Shown in pieces: positions 14,401-19,700 of a stretch of 35,851 nt of DNA (its first letter is position 1; every line of letters starts with the position of its first letter). Under the pieces are notes generated by a model. That model was not told where the DNA came from. It saw nothing but the letters and a program-made list of their open reading frames with translations, and did not search any database. Source of the DNA: Photorhabdus sp. CRCIA-P01 (GTDB lineage Bacteria; Pseudomonadota; Gammaproteobacteria; Enterobacterales; Enterobacteriaceae); assembly GCF_003545805.1 (NCBI RefSeq), contig NZ_NMQR01000042.1, positions 1 to 35,851 of the forward strand, given 5' to 3'. Both the position numbers and the translations under genes were made by a program.

Positions 14401-15552
14401 TTCTGCCTGTTTCCCAATCATTTCAAAAGGCAACTGGAGTGGTTGCAACGAGGCAAGACGCTTGTACCAAAATGGTTCACTGGGTGCGAGTGTTTGAAGG
14501 GTATCTTTTACATTCTGAGCCTGCTGTGAGGAAAGCAGAGGCAGCGGTTTACCCGGACTGAGTTCCGATATATCGGCAAGCTCCCTGGCAGACAGCAAGT
14601 GACCTTCAAGGGTGGCGAACCCGCCGATCCGAACATCCTCACTGCCGGTCGTCACCTGCCAGGCATCCTCCTCCACACTAATCAACGTACCGGGTGCCCC
14701 CTCGGAGCACGTGTTCAACCGTTGAAGCCAGGAAATTTGCACCGTGCCCTGTTCGAGTAACAGTTTAGGGCAACCCAATGGATTTAAATAATTTTCCCCA
14801 AAATCTAATGCCCGTACTAAAGCTGACAAGACCTCTCCCGACTGCTCCCAACATAAATATCCCCCCCAATCGGGGCGACGTGACCGAGCATAAAAACTCC
14901 GTTGCGAGAGATCCTGAGGATAAGTCACCAGTGCGTCGCGCCCCAGATTTTTCAGTAGTTCAACAAATCCTTTCTGAGCCGCCTGGTAACATTTCAGATT
15001 CAACGAGAAAGCGTTATCCCGTTCTTCAATCGATACCGGCCATTGCACGGCAATATCGCCGGTATCCACACCGCCTTCAAGACAGTGCCAGGAAATAGCA
15101 TAATGAGTCTCCCGAGCCAACAACGCCCAGGAAGTCGCATGACTGCCCGCATAGCGTGGCAGAGGACTATCATGATAATTAAAAGCATTGCCACGAATTT
15201 GTTCAATGAGCGACCCCGGCAGGATAATTGGGTTGACGATTGAGAAAAGCCAATCGACAGGCTGTGACGTGATATGTTCTTGTAATGCATCAACCGAGTT
15301 CACACAAGCAATCCCTTGCCGAGCAGCCCACGTTTGTAGAACAGTATCAGTAGGTAGCACTGCTTGTATGGTATGCCCTGCCGCCAGAATTTGCTCGGCG
15401 CAGAACACCGCAAGGGTCGTTCCCCCCACCACAACGCATTCTCGTGGTGGAATCAATGTATCATACGTATTATGAGTTATATTTTCACATGACATCTGAG
15501 AGAGAGCTTCGTCTTTAAGAACATTTCCCACTGTAGCAATGTTACCCTTCAT
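1..15552 (-). CDS. NRPS1: giant nonribosomal peptide synthetase with N-terminal formyltransferase domain (3' end outside window)
   Basis: The reading frame is open from an ATG at 15552 to the left edge (5184 codons seen), so the C-terminus, any further modules and the release domain are not visible. The start is supported by TGAGGT five bases upstream and by alignment with the start of NRPS2. Domain order: F (about residues 37-325), C-terminal lobe of a C domain (361-580), A1-T1 (T serine 1141), dual E/C-A2-T2 (Ser2216), dual E/C-A3-T3 (Ser3283), LCL-type C4-A4-T4 (Ser4331), LCL-type C5-A5 (cut). Pocket codes read by alignment to GrsA: DAFWIGGTFK (Val), DAFWIGGTFK (Val), DLFNNALTYK (Ala-like), DLFNNALTYK (Ala-like), DFWNIGMVHK (Thr). 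Inference: the enzyme makes an N-formylated peptide beginning D-Val-D-Val-L-Ala-L-Ala-Thr in the cytoplasm. Photorhabdus has a known 15-module NRPS (KolS, kolossin A); whether this is that gene or a relative cannot be decided from the fragment. The last codons at the edge are disturbed by an 11-bp tandem repeat. Confidence 0.95.
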   Translation of the reverse strand, partial: MKGNIATVGNVLKDEALSQMSCENITHNTYDTLIPPRECVVVGGTTLAVFCAEQILAAGHTIQAVLPTDTVLQTWAARQGIACVNSVDALQEHITSQPVDWLFSIVNPIILPGSLIEQIRGNAFNYHDSPLPRYAGSHATSWALLARETHYAISWHCLEGGVDTGDIAVQWPVSIEERDNAFSLNLKCYQAAQKGFVELLKNLGRDALVTYPQDLSQRSFYARSRRPDWGGYLCWEQSGEVLSALVRALDFGENYLNPLGCPKLLLEQGTVQISWLQRLNTCSEGAPGTLISVEEDAWQVTTGSEDVRIGGFATLEGHLLSARELADISELSPGKPLPLLSSQQAQNVKDTLQTLAPSEPFWYKRLASLQPLQLPFEMIGKQAEPRWGMSPWQPPLLKNAGEDPLQALLQVFVIYLARLTQQTELHIGWCMDEANDKPDILTGLSSMVPMVVEVAFDKPCSVVADWVDDELARLARHRTFSRDLLSRSPSLRSIPELRASRPWQIAVSVIQDDKSCAQTVSGELLTFQMNAQGGFRWIYDENRLSPEVILRMSEHLQVLASSKRMSDEIPVGQLNLLPEAERRLLLETWNATETVYPEALCIHRLFEQQVEKNPEAMALIAGEKTFSYMELNTRANRLARQLIEQGVCPGDHVAFLLARSLELVVAQLAILKAGAVYVPIDPNVPDERKNWLISDCSARLLLTDTRDDIPVNLAVPLLRLFDETDTNREEDCLNPDLPCSSAELAYIMYTSGSTGTPKGVLVPHRAVVRLVINNGYAEIGSDDRVAFAANPAFDASTFEVWAPLLNGGALVVVDHATLLTPKAFVQDLQVQRITVLWLSVGLFNQLAAELSPVLPQIKFLIVGGDALDPHIVGQVLRTSPPQQLLNGYGPSEGTTFTATYRINAVAPGTTNIPIGRPVANTRVYLLDAYGQPVPLGGVGEIYIGGDGVACGYLNRPELTAERFLTDPFSDNPDARMYRTGDLARYLPDGNLEFLGRNDQQVKIRGFRVELGEIEARLAEHSTVREAAVLARGDGQDKRLVAYVAAEAHDGLVNSLSAHLQAILPDYMVPSAFVRLDAFPLTPNGKLDRRALPAPDSEAFARQVYEAPQGETEIALAAIWRELLGIEQISRYDSFFALGGHSLLAIRVVERLRHLGLTLTARDLFQFPVLFELAQSLGQHQAVIVPPNVITPATTALTPEMLPLIDLTQIDIDRIVGQVPGGVTNIQDIYALSPLQDGILFHHLLANEGDPYLLTGQMAFADRSLLDRYLAAVQRTVDRHDILRTAFIWQELSVPVQVVWRQAQLSVTELTLNPADGSVSDQLTRCFDPRHHRLDLGEAPLLRFVVAQETDGRWIALQLLHHLIGDHETMEVMHREVQTYLTGQEESLPDPVPFRNLVAQARLGVSQEEHTRFFSEMLAAVDEPTLPFGLTEVHRDGSRVTESHRMLAPELNERLRGQARRLGVSLAALCHLAWAQVLSRTSGQEQVVFGTVLFGRMQAADGADNGMGLFINTLPLRLDIDETPVWESVQAAHSQLAGLLAHEHASLALAQRCSGVASGTPLFSALLNYRHNALSATSNELIGGIEFLGVQERTNYPLVLSVEDFGDALGLTAQVVQPFEPERVCGYMQQTLESLVEALEQAPDMPIRALEILPEAERTLLLTTWNATETVYPDQLCIHQLFEQQVEKTPDAVALVYEEQTLGYAELNARANRLARQLIEQGVCPGDHVALLLARSMELVIAQLAILKAGAVYVPIDPSVPDERKNWLISDCAARLLLIDTQGDIPVDLAVPLFRFSDESDTGREGDRFNLNLPRSSTELAYIMYTSGSTGIPKGVLVPHRAVVRLVINNGYAEIRPDDRVAFAANPAFDASTFEVWAPLLNGGALVVIDHATLLTPLEFVQVLQIQRMTVLWLSVGLFNQLAEELSPVLPRIRLLIVGGDALDPHVIGQVLRTNPPQQLLNGYGPSEGTTFTTTYRINAVAPGATNIPIGRPVANTRVYLLDIYGQPVPLGVVGEIYVGGDGVAYGYLNRPELTAECFLVDPFSDNPDARLYRTGDLARYLPDGNLEFLGRNDQQVKIRGFRIEPKEIEARLAEYPTVREVAVLVQGEGQNKRLVAYVVESADDGLVDSLHTHLSTILPDYMVPTAFVRLDAFPLTPNGKLDHRALPAPDNEMVARQVYAEPQGETEIALAAIWRELLGIEQISRYDSFFALGGHSLLAVRMIGRLRHLGLTLTARDLFQSPVLSDLAQTLGQHQAVKVPPNIITSATTELTPTMLPLIDLTQADIDCIVGQVPGGVANIQDIYALSPLQDGILFHHLLENEGDPYLLISQMAFADRNLLDRYLAAVQRVVDRHDILRTAFIWQGLSIPAQVVWRQATLSVTELTLNPVDGPVSDQLTRRFDPRQHRIDLREAPLLRFVAAQETDGRWILLQLLHHLIGDHETMEVMHREVRAYLAGQEESLPAPAPFRNLVAQARLGMSQEEHTRFFTDMLAEVEEPTLPFGLTEVHRDGSQVAESHRMLAPELNSRLRSQARRLSVSLATLCHLAWAQVLARTSGQDQVVFGTVLFGRMAVGDGADNGMGLFINTLPLRLDMDDTPVRDSVQTAHTRLAGLLAHEHASLALAQRCSGVQGEIPLFNSLLNYRHNTLPVTSDDLISGIEFLGAQERTNYPLMLSVEDFGDALGLTAQVVRPFNPENLCGYMQQALESLVTALEQAPEMPVRQLEILSEAERTLLLTTWNATEAAYPDQLCIHRLFEQQVDQTPDAAALVYQEQTLSYAELNACANRLAHQLIAQGVVPDQRVAICVTRSPAMVVGLLAVMKAGGAYVPLDPTYPGARLAHILTDAAPAVVLADKAGWSALGEEALAGLTVLDPNTLPDQSDSNPRVPGLTSRHLAYVIYTSGSTGVPKGVMIEHRNTVNFLYWAQQTFETEEIRKVLFSTSMNFDLSIFECFMPLSRGAAIYLVEDALSLMRHALPVTLINSVPSAMKPLLQARALMASVHTVNLAGEPLKDALIEQIFEDTQIQRLCNLYGPSETTTYSAWLPIQRGDRIIESIGRPIANTCLYLLDEYGQPVPLGVVGEIYIGGAGVARGYLNRPDLTAERFLIDPFSDVANARMYRTGDLARYLPDGNLEFLGRNDQQVKIRGFRIEPGEIESRLVEHPAVSESVVLAQGEGQEKRLVAYVVAEAHEGLVNSLHTYLGAMLPDYMVPSAFVRLDGFPLTPNGKLDRQALPAPDNEAVARQVYEAPQGEMEMALAAIWREVLGVEQISRYDNFFALGGHSLLAVRVMNRVAALGIELPLTTLFKSPSLRAFAEAMQTRQEQPDTILPAIVPISREGELPLSFAQQRLWFLAQLEGVSETYHIPMALRLCGELDIMAWQKALDTLFARHEALRSVFVSVDGQPQVRLLAPDSGLLLSQYDLRGVPDADRVLERLSVEEAHASFDLDSGPLIRACLIRIADDEYQFLLTQHHIISDGWSANVLVQELNSLYTAFMAGQSNPLPSLAIQYPDYAAWQRQWLSAERIQVQSDYWRAMLVDAPVLLDLPTDWPRPSEQLFAGQAVPINLDVALTTALKRLSEQQGVTLFMTLLSAWAIVLSRLSGQEDVVIGTPSAGRSRREVEPLIGFFVNTLALRMDLSGELTVTELLARVRQTALAAQEHQDLPFEQVVEIVQPPRRLAHTPLFQVMFAWQNNESTEWGLPGLAVSPVDQAVDVVKFDLELNLLEEEGGIVGALSYATALFDPTTMERQVGYLHAVLQAMVANPQQPVGEIDILSPAERRLLLETWNATATAYPDALCVHQLFEQQVEKTPEAMALVCEGWTLGYAELNARANRLAHQLITLGVEPDQRVAICVSRSPAMVVGLLAVMKAGGAYVPLDPTYPGGRLTHILTDAAPAVVLADKAGRVALSEEALAGLTVLDPNTLPDQPDGNPQVPGLTSRHLAYVIYTSGSTGVPKGVMVEHRNTVNFLYWAQQAFETEEIRKVLFSTSINFDLSIFECFVPLSRGAAIYLVDDALSLMQHALPVTLINSVPSAMKPLLQARALMASVHTVNLAGEPLKGALIEQIFEKTQIQRLCNLYGPSETTTYSAWLPIQRGDRIIESIGRPIANTCLYLLGEYGQPMPLGVVGEIYIGGAGVARGYLNRPDLTAERFLVDPFSGVQDARMYRTGDLARYLPDGNLEFLGRNDQQVKIRGFRIEPREIEARLVEHPAVSESVVLAQGDGQEKRLVAYVVAEAHEGLINSLREHLSIQLPDYMVPSAFMRLDAFPLTPNGKLDRQALPAADNEAVARQIYEAPQGETEMALAAIWREVLGIEQISRYDNFFALGGHSLLAVRVMNRVAALGVELPLTTLFKSPSLKAFAEVMQAQQEQPDTILPAIVPISREGELPLSFAQQRLWFLAQLEGVSETYHIPMALRLRGQLDIMAWQKALDTLFARHEALRSVFISIEGQPQVQLLAPDSGLRLSQHDLRGLPDAERVLERLCGEEARASFNLERGPLIRAGLIRLTDDEYWFLLTQHHIVSDGWSANVLIQELNTLYTAFMDGQSDPLPPLVIQYPDYAAWQRQWLLAERTQLQSDYWRAILADAPVLLDLPTDRPRPLEQSFVGHAVPVNLDPALTTALKRLSEQHGVTLFMTLLSAWAVVLSRLSGQDDVVIGTPSAGRSRQEVESLIGFFVNTLALRVDLSGELTVTELLARVRQTALAAQEHQDLPFEQVVEIVQPPRRLAHTPLFQVMFAWQNNESTAWQLPGLAVSPVDQVSDIDIVKFDLELNLSEEEGRIVGALSYATALFDQSTIERQVGYLHAVLQEMVAHAQQRIGEIDILAQAERRLLLETWNATETIYPDQLCIHQLFEQQVEQTPDAIALVYEDQTLSYAELNARANRLAHQLIALGVVPDQRVAICVSRSPAMVAAVLAVLKAGGAYVPLDPVYTGERLTHILTDAAPAILLADKAGRAALDEKTLAALTVLDPNTLPEQPDSNPQVPVLNARHLAYVIYTSGSTGMPKGVMVEHRNIQRLFEATESWYHFNRQDIWCLLHSIAFDFSVWELWGALRYGAKLVLVPHAIARSPQELHQFVCQHGITVLNQTPSAFKAFIASYVDNPLPDQLRYIIFGGEALDPGMLRPWYRLREETSPRLVNMYGITETTVHVTYRELSPHDVAQITSPIGTRIPDLTLYLLATCW
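2455..5589 (-). other. NRPS1 module 4: LCL-type C, A4 (Ala-like), T4
   Basis: This C domain is a different type from those in modules 2 and 3: it starts LPLSFAQQRLWFLAQLEG and has the canonical HHIISDGWS motif without the elongated N-terminal His motif. It is therefore an ordinary LCL domain joining two L residues. A4 has the same code as A3 (D-L-F-N-N-A-L-T-Y-K) and T4 has Ser4331. Residue 3 should stay L. Confidence 0.8.
5590..8790 (-). other. NRPS1 module 3: dual E/C, A3 (Ala-like), T3
   Basis: The condensation domain again shows the dual E/C signature (FHHLLENEGD) and so should epimerise residue 2. A3 has FDLSIFECF and CNLYGPSETTTY, giving the code D-L-F-N-N-A-L-T-Y-K, which I recall as an alanine code. 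T3 has Ser3283. The stretch around A3 is almost identical to that of A4, 3144 bp away. Confidence 0.8.
8791..12012 (-). other. NRPS1 module 2: dual E/C, A2 (Val), T2
   Basis: The condensation domain has FHHLLANEGD near its start, which fits the HH[I/L]xxxxGD signature of dual epimerisation/condensation domains, and the later active-site motif HHLIGDH. It should convert residue 1 to the D form before condensation. A2 carries the valine code D-A-F-W-I-G-G-T-F-K, identical to that of A1, and T2 has Ser2216. The A1 and A2 pocket regions are nearly the same sequence, so the two modules look like a recent duplication. The spacing between equivalent residues of modules 1 and 2 is 1075 residues. Confidence 0.85.
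12013..14472 (-). other. NRPS1 module 1: half-C, A1 (Val), T1
   Basis: The module opens at FWYKRL (residue 361) with about 220 residues that match only the C-terminal lobe of a condensation domain; no HHxxxDG motif precedes it, so it cannot condense. A1 (about 595-1090) has the FDASTFEVW and AYIMYTSGSTG cores and the code D-A-F-W-I-G-G-T-F-K, which is the classical valine code of gramicidin S and tyrocidine synthetases. T1 carries GGHSLL with Ser1141 for phosphopantetheine. It acts as the starter, loading valine for formylation by the F domain. Confidence 0.85.
14578..15444 (-). other. NRPS1 formyltransferase (F) domain
   Basis: Residues about 37-325 resemble methionyl-tRNA formyltransferase in both its N-terminal catalytic part and its C-terminal part. 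A Rossmann-like start (ECVVVGG) is followed by the catalytic motif FNYHDSPLPRYAG with Asn125 and His127, then GGVDTGDI with Asp163; these match the Asn/His/Asp triad of formyltransferases. Known family members fused to NRPS initiation modules, such as the linear gramicidin LgrA F domain, use 10-formyl-tetrahydrofolate to formylate the amino group of the first T-bound residue. By analogy this domain should formylate the first valine. NRPS2 lacks the domain although its flanking sequence is otherwise colinear. Confidence 0.9.
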
Positions 15553-15678
15553 TTATTACCTCAACGAATCTGTTAGAAATTTGAAAACTGTCATACCTGA
15601 CAGCCATCACCCATATTTCTTTCTCACTTCTTGCCCCCAAGAAATAAAAACGGACATATCCGACATCAATTCAAAATA
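15553..15678 (-). repeat. Duplicated leader, copy upstream of NRPS1
   Basis: These 126 bases align without gaps to 33134-33259 upstream of NRPS2, with about 8 mismatches by hand count. It ends next to the start codon with a strong Shine-Dalgarno (TGAGGT, five-base spacer). Such conservation in an otherwise AT-rich, drifting spacer suggests retained regulatory function or recent duplication. I cannot place a convincing -10/-35 pair: TTGATG with TATTTC at 17 bp is conserved in both copies but is a poor match. Beyond this block the two spacers show weaker, patchy similarity. Confidence 0.85.
15588..15643. promoter_or_regulatory. Two conserved inverted repeats in the NRPS1 leader
   Basis: CTGTCA-tacc-TGACAG lies at 15588-15603 and TTCTTG-cccc-CAAGAA at 15628-15643; both have perfect 6-bp arms and 4-base centres. 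Both recur at the same distance from the start codon in the NRPS2 leader. In the first, three of the four centre positions or fewer differ between copies while the arms are unchanged. They could be operator half-sites for a dimeric regulator or short RNA hairpins near the ribosome binding site; the sequence alone does not tell which. Confidence 0.5.
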
Positions 15679-16056
15679 TTAAGACACCTTGCCATCTCTC
15701 GATTAATAACGGCCAATGAGTCATTTTTTATACTAATTCCCCTAATAACCGAAGAAATAATCGACCTTAATCACACAAATAAAAAATTCTATTCTTATCC
15801 CTACAATGACATTATTATATTCAATACCACAAAGAAACATTACAAATTACAATTAATATCACTACATATTATTTCAGAATAATAAAATAATGTGACATGT
15901 ATAATAGTTAACGCAATAAAATATTGATTGTAACGAGATGTATTCCAATTAGATCGTTTTGTGATGTTATTTTTCCGACGCCCCGAAATATTTACCAACA
16001 CGTGGTGAAAGCTAGGATAAAGCTTAATATTATTCAATTATATACTCCTCCCAACA
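15679..16056. other. AT-rich spacer upstream of the NRPS1 leader
   Basis: No gene is supported here. The base composition is strongly AT-rich and short open frames lack ribosome binding sites and recognisable protein content. Pieces near 15810-15850 and 15960-16045 weakly resemble parts of the NRPS2 upstream spacer (about 33870-33910 and 34020-34080), which suggests that the duplication covering the leader once extended several hundred bases upstream. The NRPS1 promoter may lie in this region or in the conserved leader. Confidence 0.5.
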
Positions 16057-16184
16057 TATACCCTTCATCTTTCAAGCTGCTGCTTTGTTGGCTGCTTTCA
16101 CTCACCCCGGTCATATAGTTATCTATGCTCCCGGTGATTCGCTCCCTTGCCGTCGCGATGCATCTTGAAATCCATAAGGTATAT
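16057..16184. repeat. ERIC-like (IRU) intergenic repeat element
   Basis: A 128-bp element with imperfect inverted ends (tatacccttcatctttcaag at the left; cttgaaatccataaggtata at the right) and a core of CACTCACCCCGGTCA and ATGCTCCCGGTGATTCGC. These cores match the well-known ERIC consensus positions (CTCACCCCAGTCA and AAGCTCCTGGGGATTCAC), and the length is that of ERIC elements (about 127 bp). ERIC elements are non-coding, lie between genes in enterobacteria and can fold when transcribed. Here it sits between the NRPS2 terminator and the NRPS1 leader, about 500 bp upstream of the NRPS1 start. Confidence 0.85.
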
Positions 16185-16680
16185 ACATTTATTGCCTATC
16201 CAAGAGGGCTATTTTTTGCCATAAGCGAGGCGAATCACCCCTCACATATTGCGTGTATACCCCGGGTTTTCCACACTGTCCGTGTTTACTGTTCATTTAT
16301 AAGAACAGCCAGCAACAATTACCTCTAATAGGTAAGGCTTTTAATTATCACGGGTATTTAAAATAAACCTAATATATTATAAAGCGAGATCATGAAATTA
16401 AGGGTAATTAAAGCATCCTATATCACCACCCAAAAACACATTGCCATGATCATAGCTTCGATTATCTTCTCATAATTATCTATTACAAGAAATATGCCCA
16501 ACAATAACGCTACAATTAAAAATATAATTTTGATACCAAGGCAATCAACAAAACAAAATAAAATCAACAATAAAATCCGTTTGAGATCACACAATATAAA
16601 ATAGCAACAATAATAACAAAGAAACCTAAAAAGATAACTTATATGAGAATGATAACTTCCCTTATTCTATTTTAATGCAT
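16185..16680. other. AT-rich spacer between the ERIC-like element and the NRPS2 terminator
   Basis: No gene is supported. A short perfect dyad TTACCT-ctaat-AGGTAA occurs around 16319-16335, but without a clear T-run it is not called a terminator. The rest is AT-rich and featureless to the eye. Confidence 0.5.
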
Positions 16681-16713
16681 AAAAAATCCGGTATAATAAA
16701 TACATACCGGATT
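16681..16713 (-). terminator. Rho-independent terminator of NRPS2
   Basis: AATCCGGTAT at 16685-16694 and ATACCGGATT at 16704-16713 form a perfect 10-bp stem with a 9-base loop. Read on the minus strand, the stem runs into a T tract (complement of the A run at 16681-16686). It lies 46 bases past the NRPS2 stop codon, so NRPS1 should be transcribed mainly from its own promoter. Confidence 0.9.
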
Positions 16714-16759
16714 CTCACACCAGAACTAAATAATTGAGCACCTCCTTAATATATCAGTA

Positions 16760-19700
16760 TTACGAAGCCTCCTTGTCATAGTTGATTGTCAACGCCCTAT
16801 TCAAAACCTGAGCTAAAGCGGTTTTATTTTCATTATCCTCCAATAAACTAAAATGGTTACCCGGAATAGCAATCAACTTAAGTGAAGTATCGGGCATGAC
16901 CCGCTCCCAACCTAACGACGGCTCTATATTTACGGACTCCGACTTTTCATCCGTCACAAAAGAAATAGCGGGAGAAGGTTCCACCGCATAGAACTGATGC
17001 AGCGTTATTGCTAATGCTGGCGGCTCATAATCCGCAACCATTTGCGCGTAATGTTCGATCTGTTCCCAATGTTTTGCGATCACATCAGCACACAGACTTA
17101 CCGGATATAACGCCAATGCTTGTGCTGCTTCAATAAACCGCACCAAATTCAATTCATCAATTCGCCGGTACAACACCGCAATCTCTTCTTTGTATTCCTC
17201 CCCTAATTGCCGGGCCAGCTCAGTAAAGAAATGGTATTTGGGCTGCATAGCCTCTTTGCCAAAATAATGCGGCGCCGGCGTATCGATTAACCCTAGGAAA
17301 TTAACCCGCTCGCCAGCACCCAAAAGCCGCTGGACAATGGCATAAGCCAATATCCCACCGGAAGAGTAGCCACTTATCCGATATGGGCCTACGGGTTGTA
17401 CTGCTTTCATCAAGGTGATCATTCTGGCAGCCTGCTCTTCCATCGTTGACATCGATTCTTCATGAATAGACGGCCAAGGCAGCGCATAAATCGGGTAGCC
17501 CGACGGGATATGTTGAGCCAGTCCGAAAACATAGGAATAGTCACCCATGCCACTGGGAACAAAGAACAATGGCAGCCCTATTCCGTCAGGTCGCACCGAT
17601 ATAGCCTCGCTTTGCGGCCGAGACAATAAATCCGAGGTGATTTTCGATGCCAATTCGGATAACACCGGGAATTGGAACAGAGCATTCAATGTAAAAATCA
17701 AACCCCGACCGGCGGCAAGATTCATCATTCGCATGGCAAGCAGTGAGTGGCCGCCCAACGCGAAGAAATTGTCATACCGGCTAACCTGCTCAATCCCCAG
17801 CAATTCACACCAAATCGCTGCTAATACGGTTTCCGTTTCGCCTTGTGGCGCTTCATAAGCTTGATGAGCAAACGCTTCATTGTCCGGCTCCGGTAATACA
17901 CGACGATCCAACTTACCGTTTGGCGTCAATGGAAAAGCATCCAGACGCACAAAAGCTGATGGCACCATATAGTCAGGTAAAATGGCACTCAGGTGGGTAC
18001 GCAGGCTATTCGCCAACCCTTCATCCGCTGGTGCCACCACATAAGCAACCAGCCGTTTATCCTGCCCCTCACCCTGCGCCAGTACTACAGATTGACTGAC
18101 CGCAGGATGCTCCACCAACCGGGCCTCAATTTCACCCGGTTCAACCCGGAAGCCACGAATTTTCACCTGCTGGTCGTTACGCCCCAAGAATTCCAGGTTG
18201 CCATCCGGTAAGTAGCGAGCCAAATCCCCGGTGCGGTACATCCGGGCCTCTGGGTTATCACTAAACGGATCAGCAAGGAAGTATTCCGTGGTCAGCTCAG
18301 GACGATTGAGATAACCCCGTGCTACACCGGCCCCGCCAACATACAATTCCCCTACTGCTCCTAGCGGTATTGGTTGACCTTGAGCATCCAGCAGGTAAAC
18401 ACGTGTATTCGGCAGCGGACGACCAATGATATTGGCCTGCCCTGCCATCTCATTCAGACAGGATATCGTCGTGGTAATCGTCGCTTCTGTTGGACCGTAG
18501 CAATTCACCAGAACAGGAGATTCACGGTGAGCCGATAACCAGCGTTGTAACTCATGATCAGATATCGCTTCCCCACCAATGCAAATCATCCTCAAGCCCT
18601 GATAGATATCGCCTTCATGAACATCTGATATTATCCGCCAGAATTGGGCCGGTATTGCAATGTAGGTAATTTTATAAGACTCACACAGACGCCAGAACTC
18701 CTGCGCACTCAGGATCCATTGATTTGTCCTTAAGACTAATTGTGCCCCCTGTGTTATTGCGCAAAATATTTCTGATGCACAAACGTCAAAAGAAGGGTTG
18801 CAAAATTGCAATAGACGGTCAGATGCGTTAAACGACCACTTCGTGTTCAGCGAAGTAATTTGACTGACCAATTGCCTATGTTCAACCATCACGCCTTTCG
18901 GTGTGCCGGTCGAGCCGGAGGTGTAAATCACATACGCCAGGTGCTGTGAGGTTAATTCAGGTCTCTGTGGATTGCTGTCTGGCTGATCAGGCAAGGTATT
19001 CGGATCAAACACGGTCAACCCAGTCAGCGCGTTCTCGCCCAACACGGCACGCCCGACGTCATCGGCCAGCAAAATAACCGGTGAAACATCAGCCAAAATA
19101 TGCGTTAGACGTTCACCCGGATAATCCGGATCGAGTGGCACATAAGCCGCGCCCGCTTTCAGTACTGCCAATAATCCCACTACCATTGCCGGTGAACGTG
19201 CCACGCAAATCGCCACCCGCTGGTCCGGTTCTACACCTAGGGCAATTAGCTGATGGGCTAACCGATTAGCGCGGGCATTTAATTCGGCATAACTGAAAGT
19301 TTGTGTTTCATACATTAACGCGGTCGCGTCAGGGGTTTTTTCCACCTGTTGTTCAAATAATTGATGTATACACCACGGGTCAAGATATGCTGCCGTTTCC
19401 GGGGCGTTCCAAGTTTTCAGCATCAACGTACTTTCAATTTCAGGTAGGATGTTCAATGTCCGTACCGGCGTTTCCGGGGTCTGTTCCAACGCCTCCACCA
19501 GGCTTTCCAGTGCCTGTTGCATATAGCCACATACCCGTTCCGGCTCAAACGGTTGGACAACTTGAGCCGTCAGCCCTAGTGCGTCACCAAAATCTTCCAC
19601 CGACAAGGCAAACGGATAGTTGGTAAACTCCTGTGCCCCAAGGAATTCAATCCCGTCCATCGTTTCATCCAAAGGATCTGGTTGCTCATTATGTCGGTAG

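Noticed and set aside
1-15552. Naming NRPS1 kolS (kolossin A synthetase)
   Set aside because: Only about five modules are visible and I cannot confirm the kolossin sequence or F-domain details from memory, so no symbol is given.
15631-15882. 83-codon plus-strand frame upstream of NRPS1
   Set aside because: It overlaps the conserved leader, is low in complexity from AT-rich sequence and has no ribosome binding site or homologous frame in the other leader.
16319-16335. Dyad TTACCT-ctaat-AGGTAA as a terminator
   Set aside because: The stem is short and AT-rich and is not followed by a convincing T tract on either strand; the NRPS2 terminator at 16681-16713 is far better.
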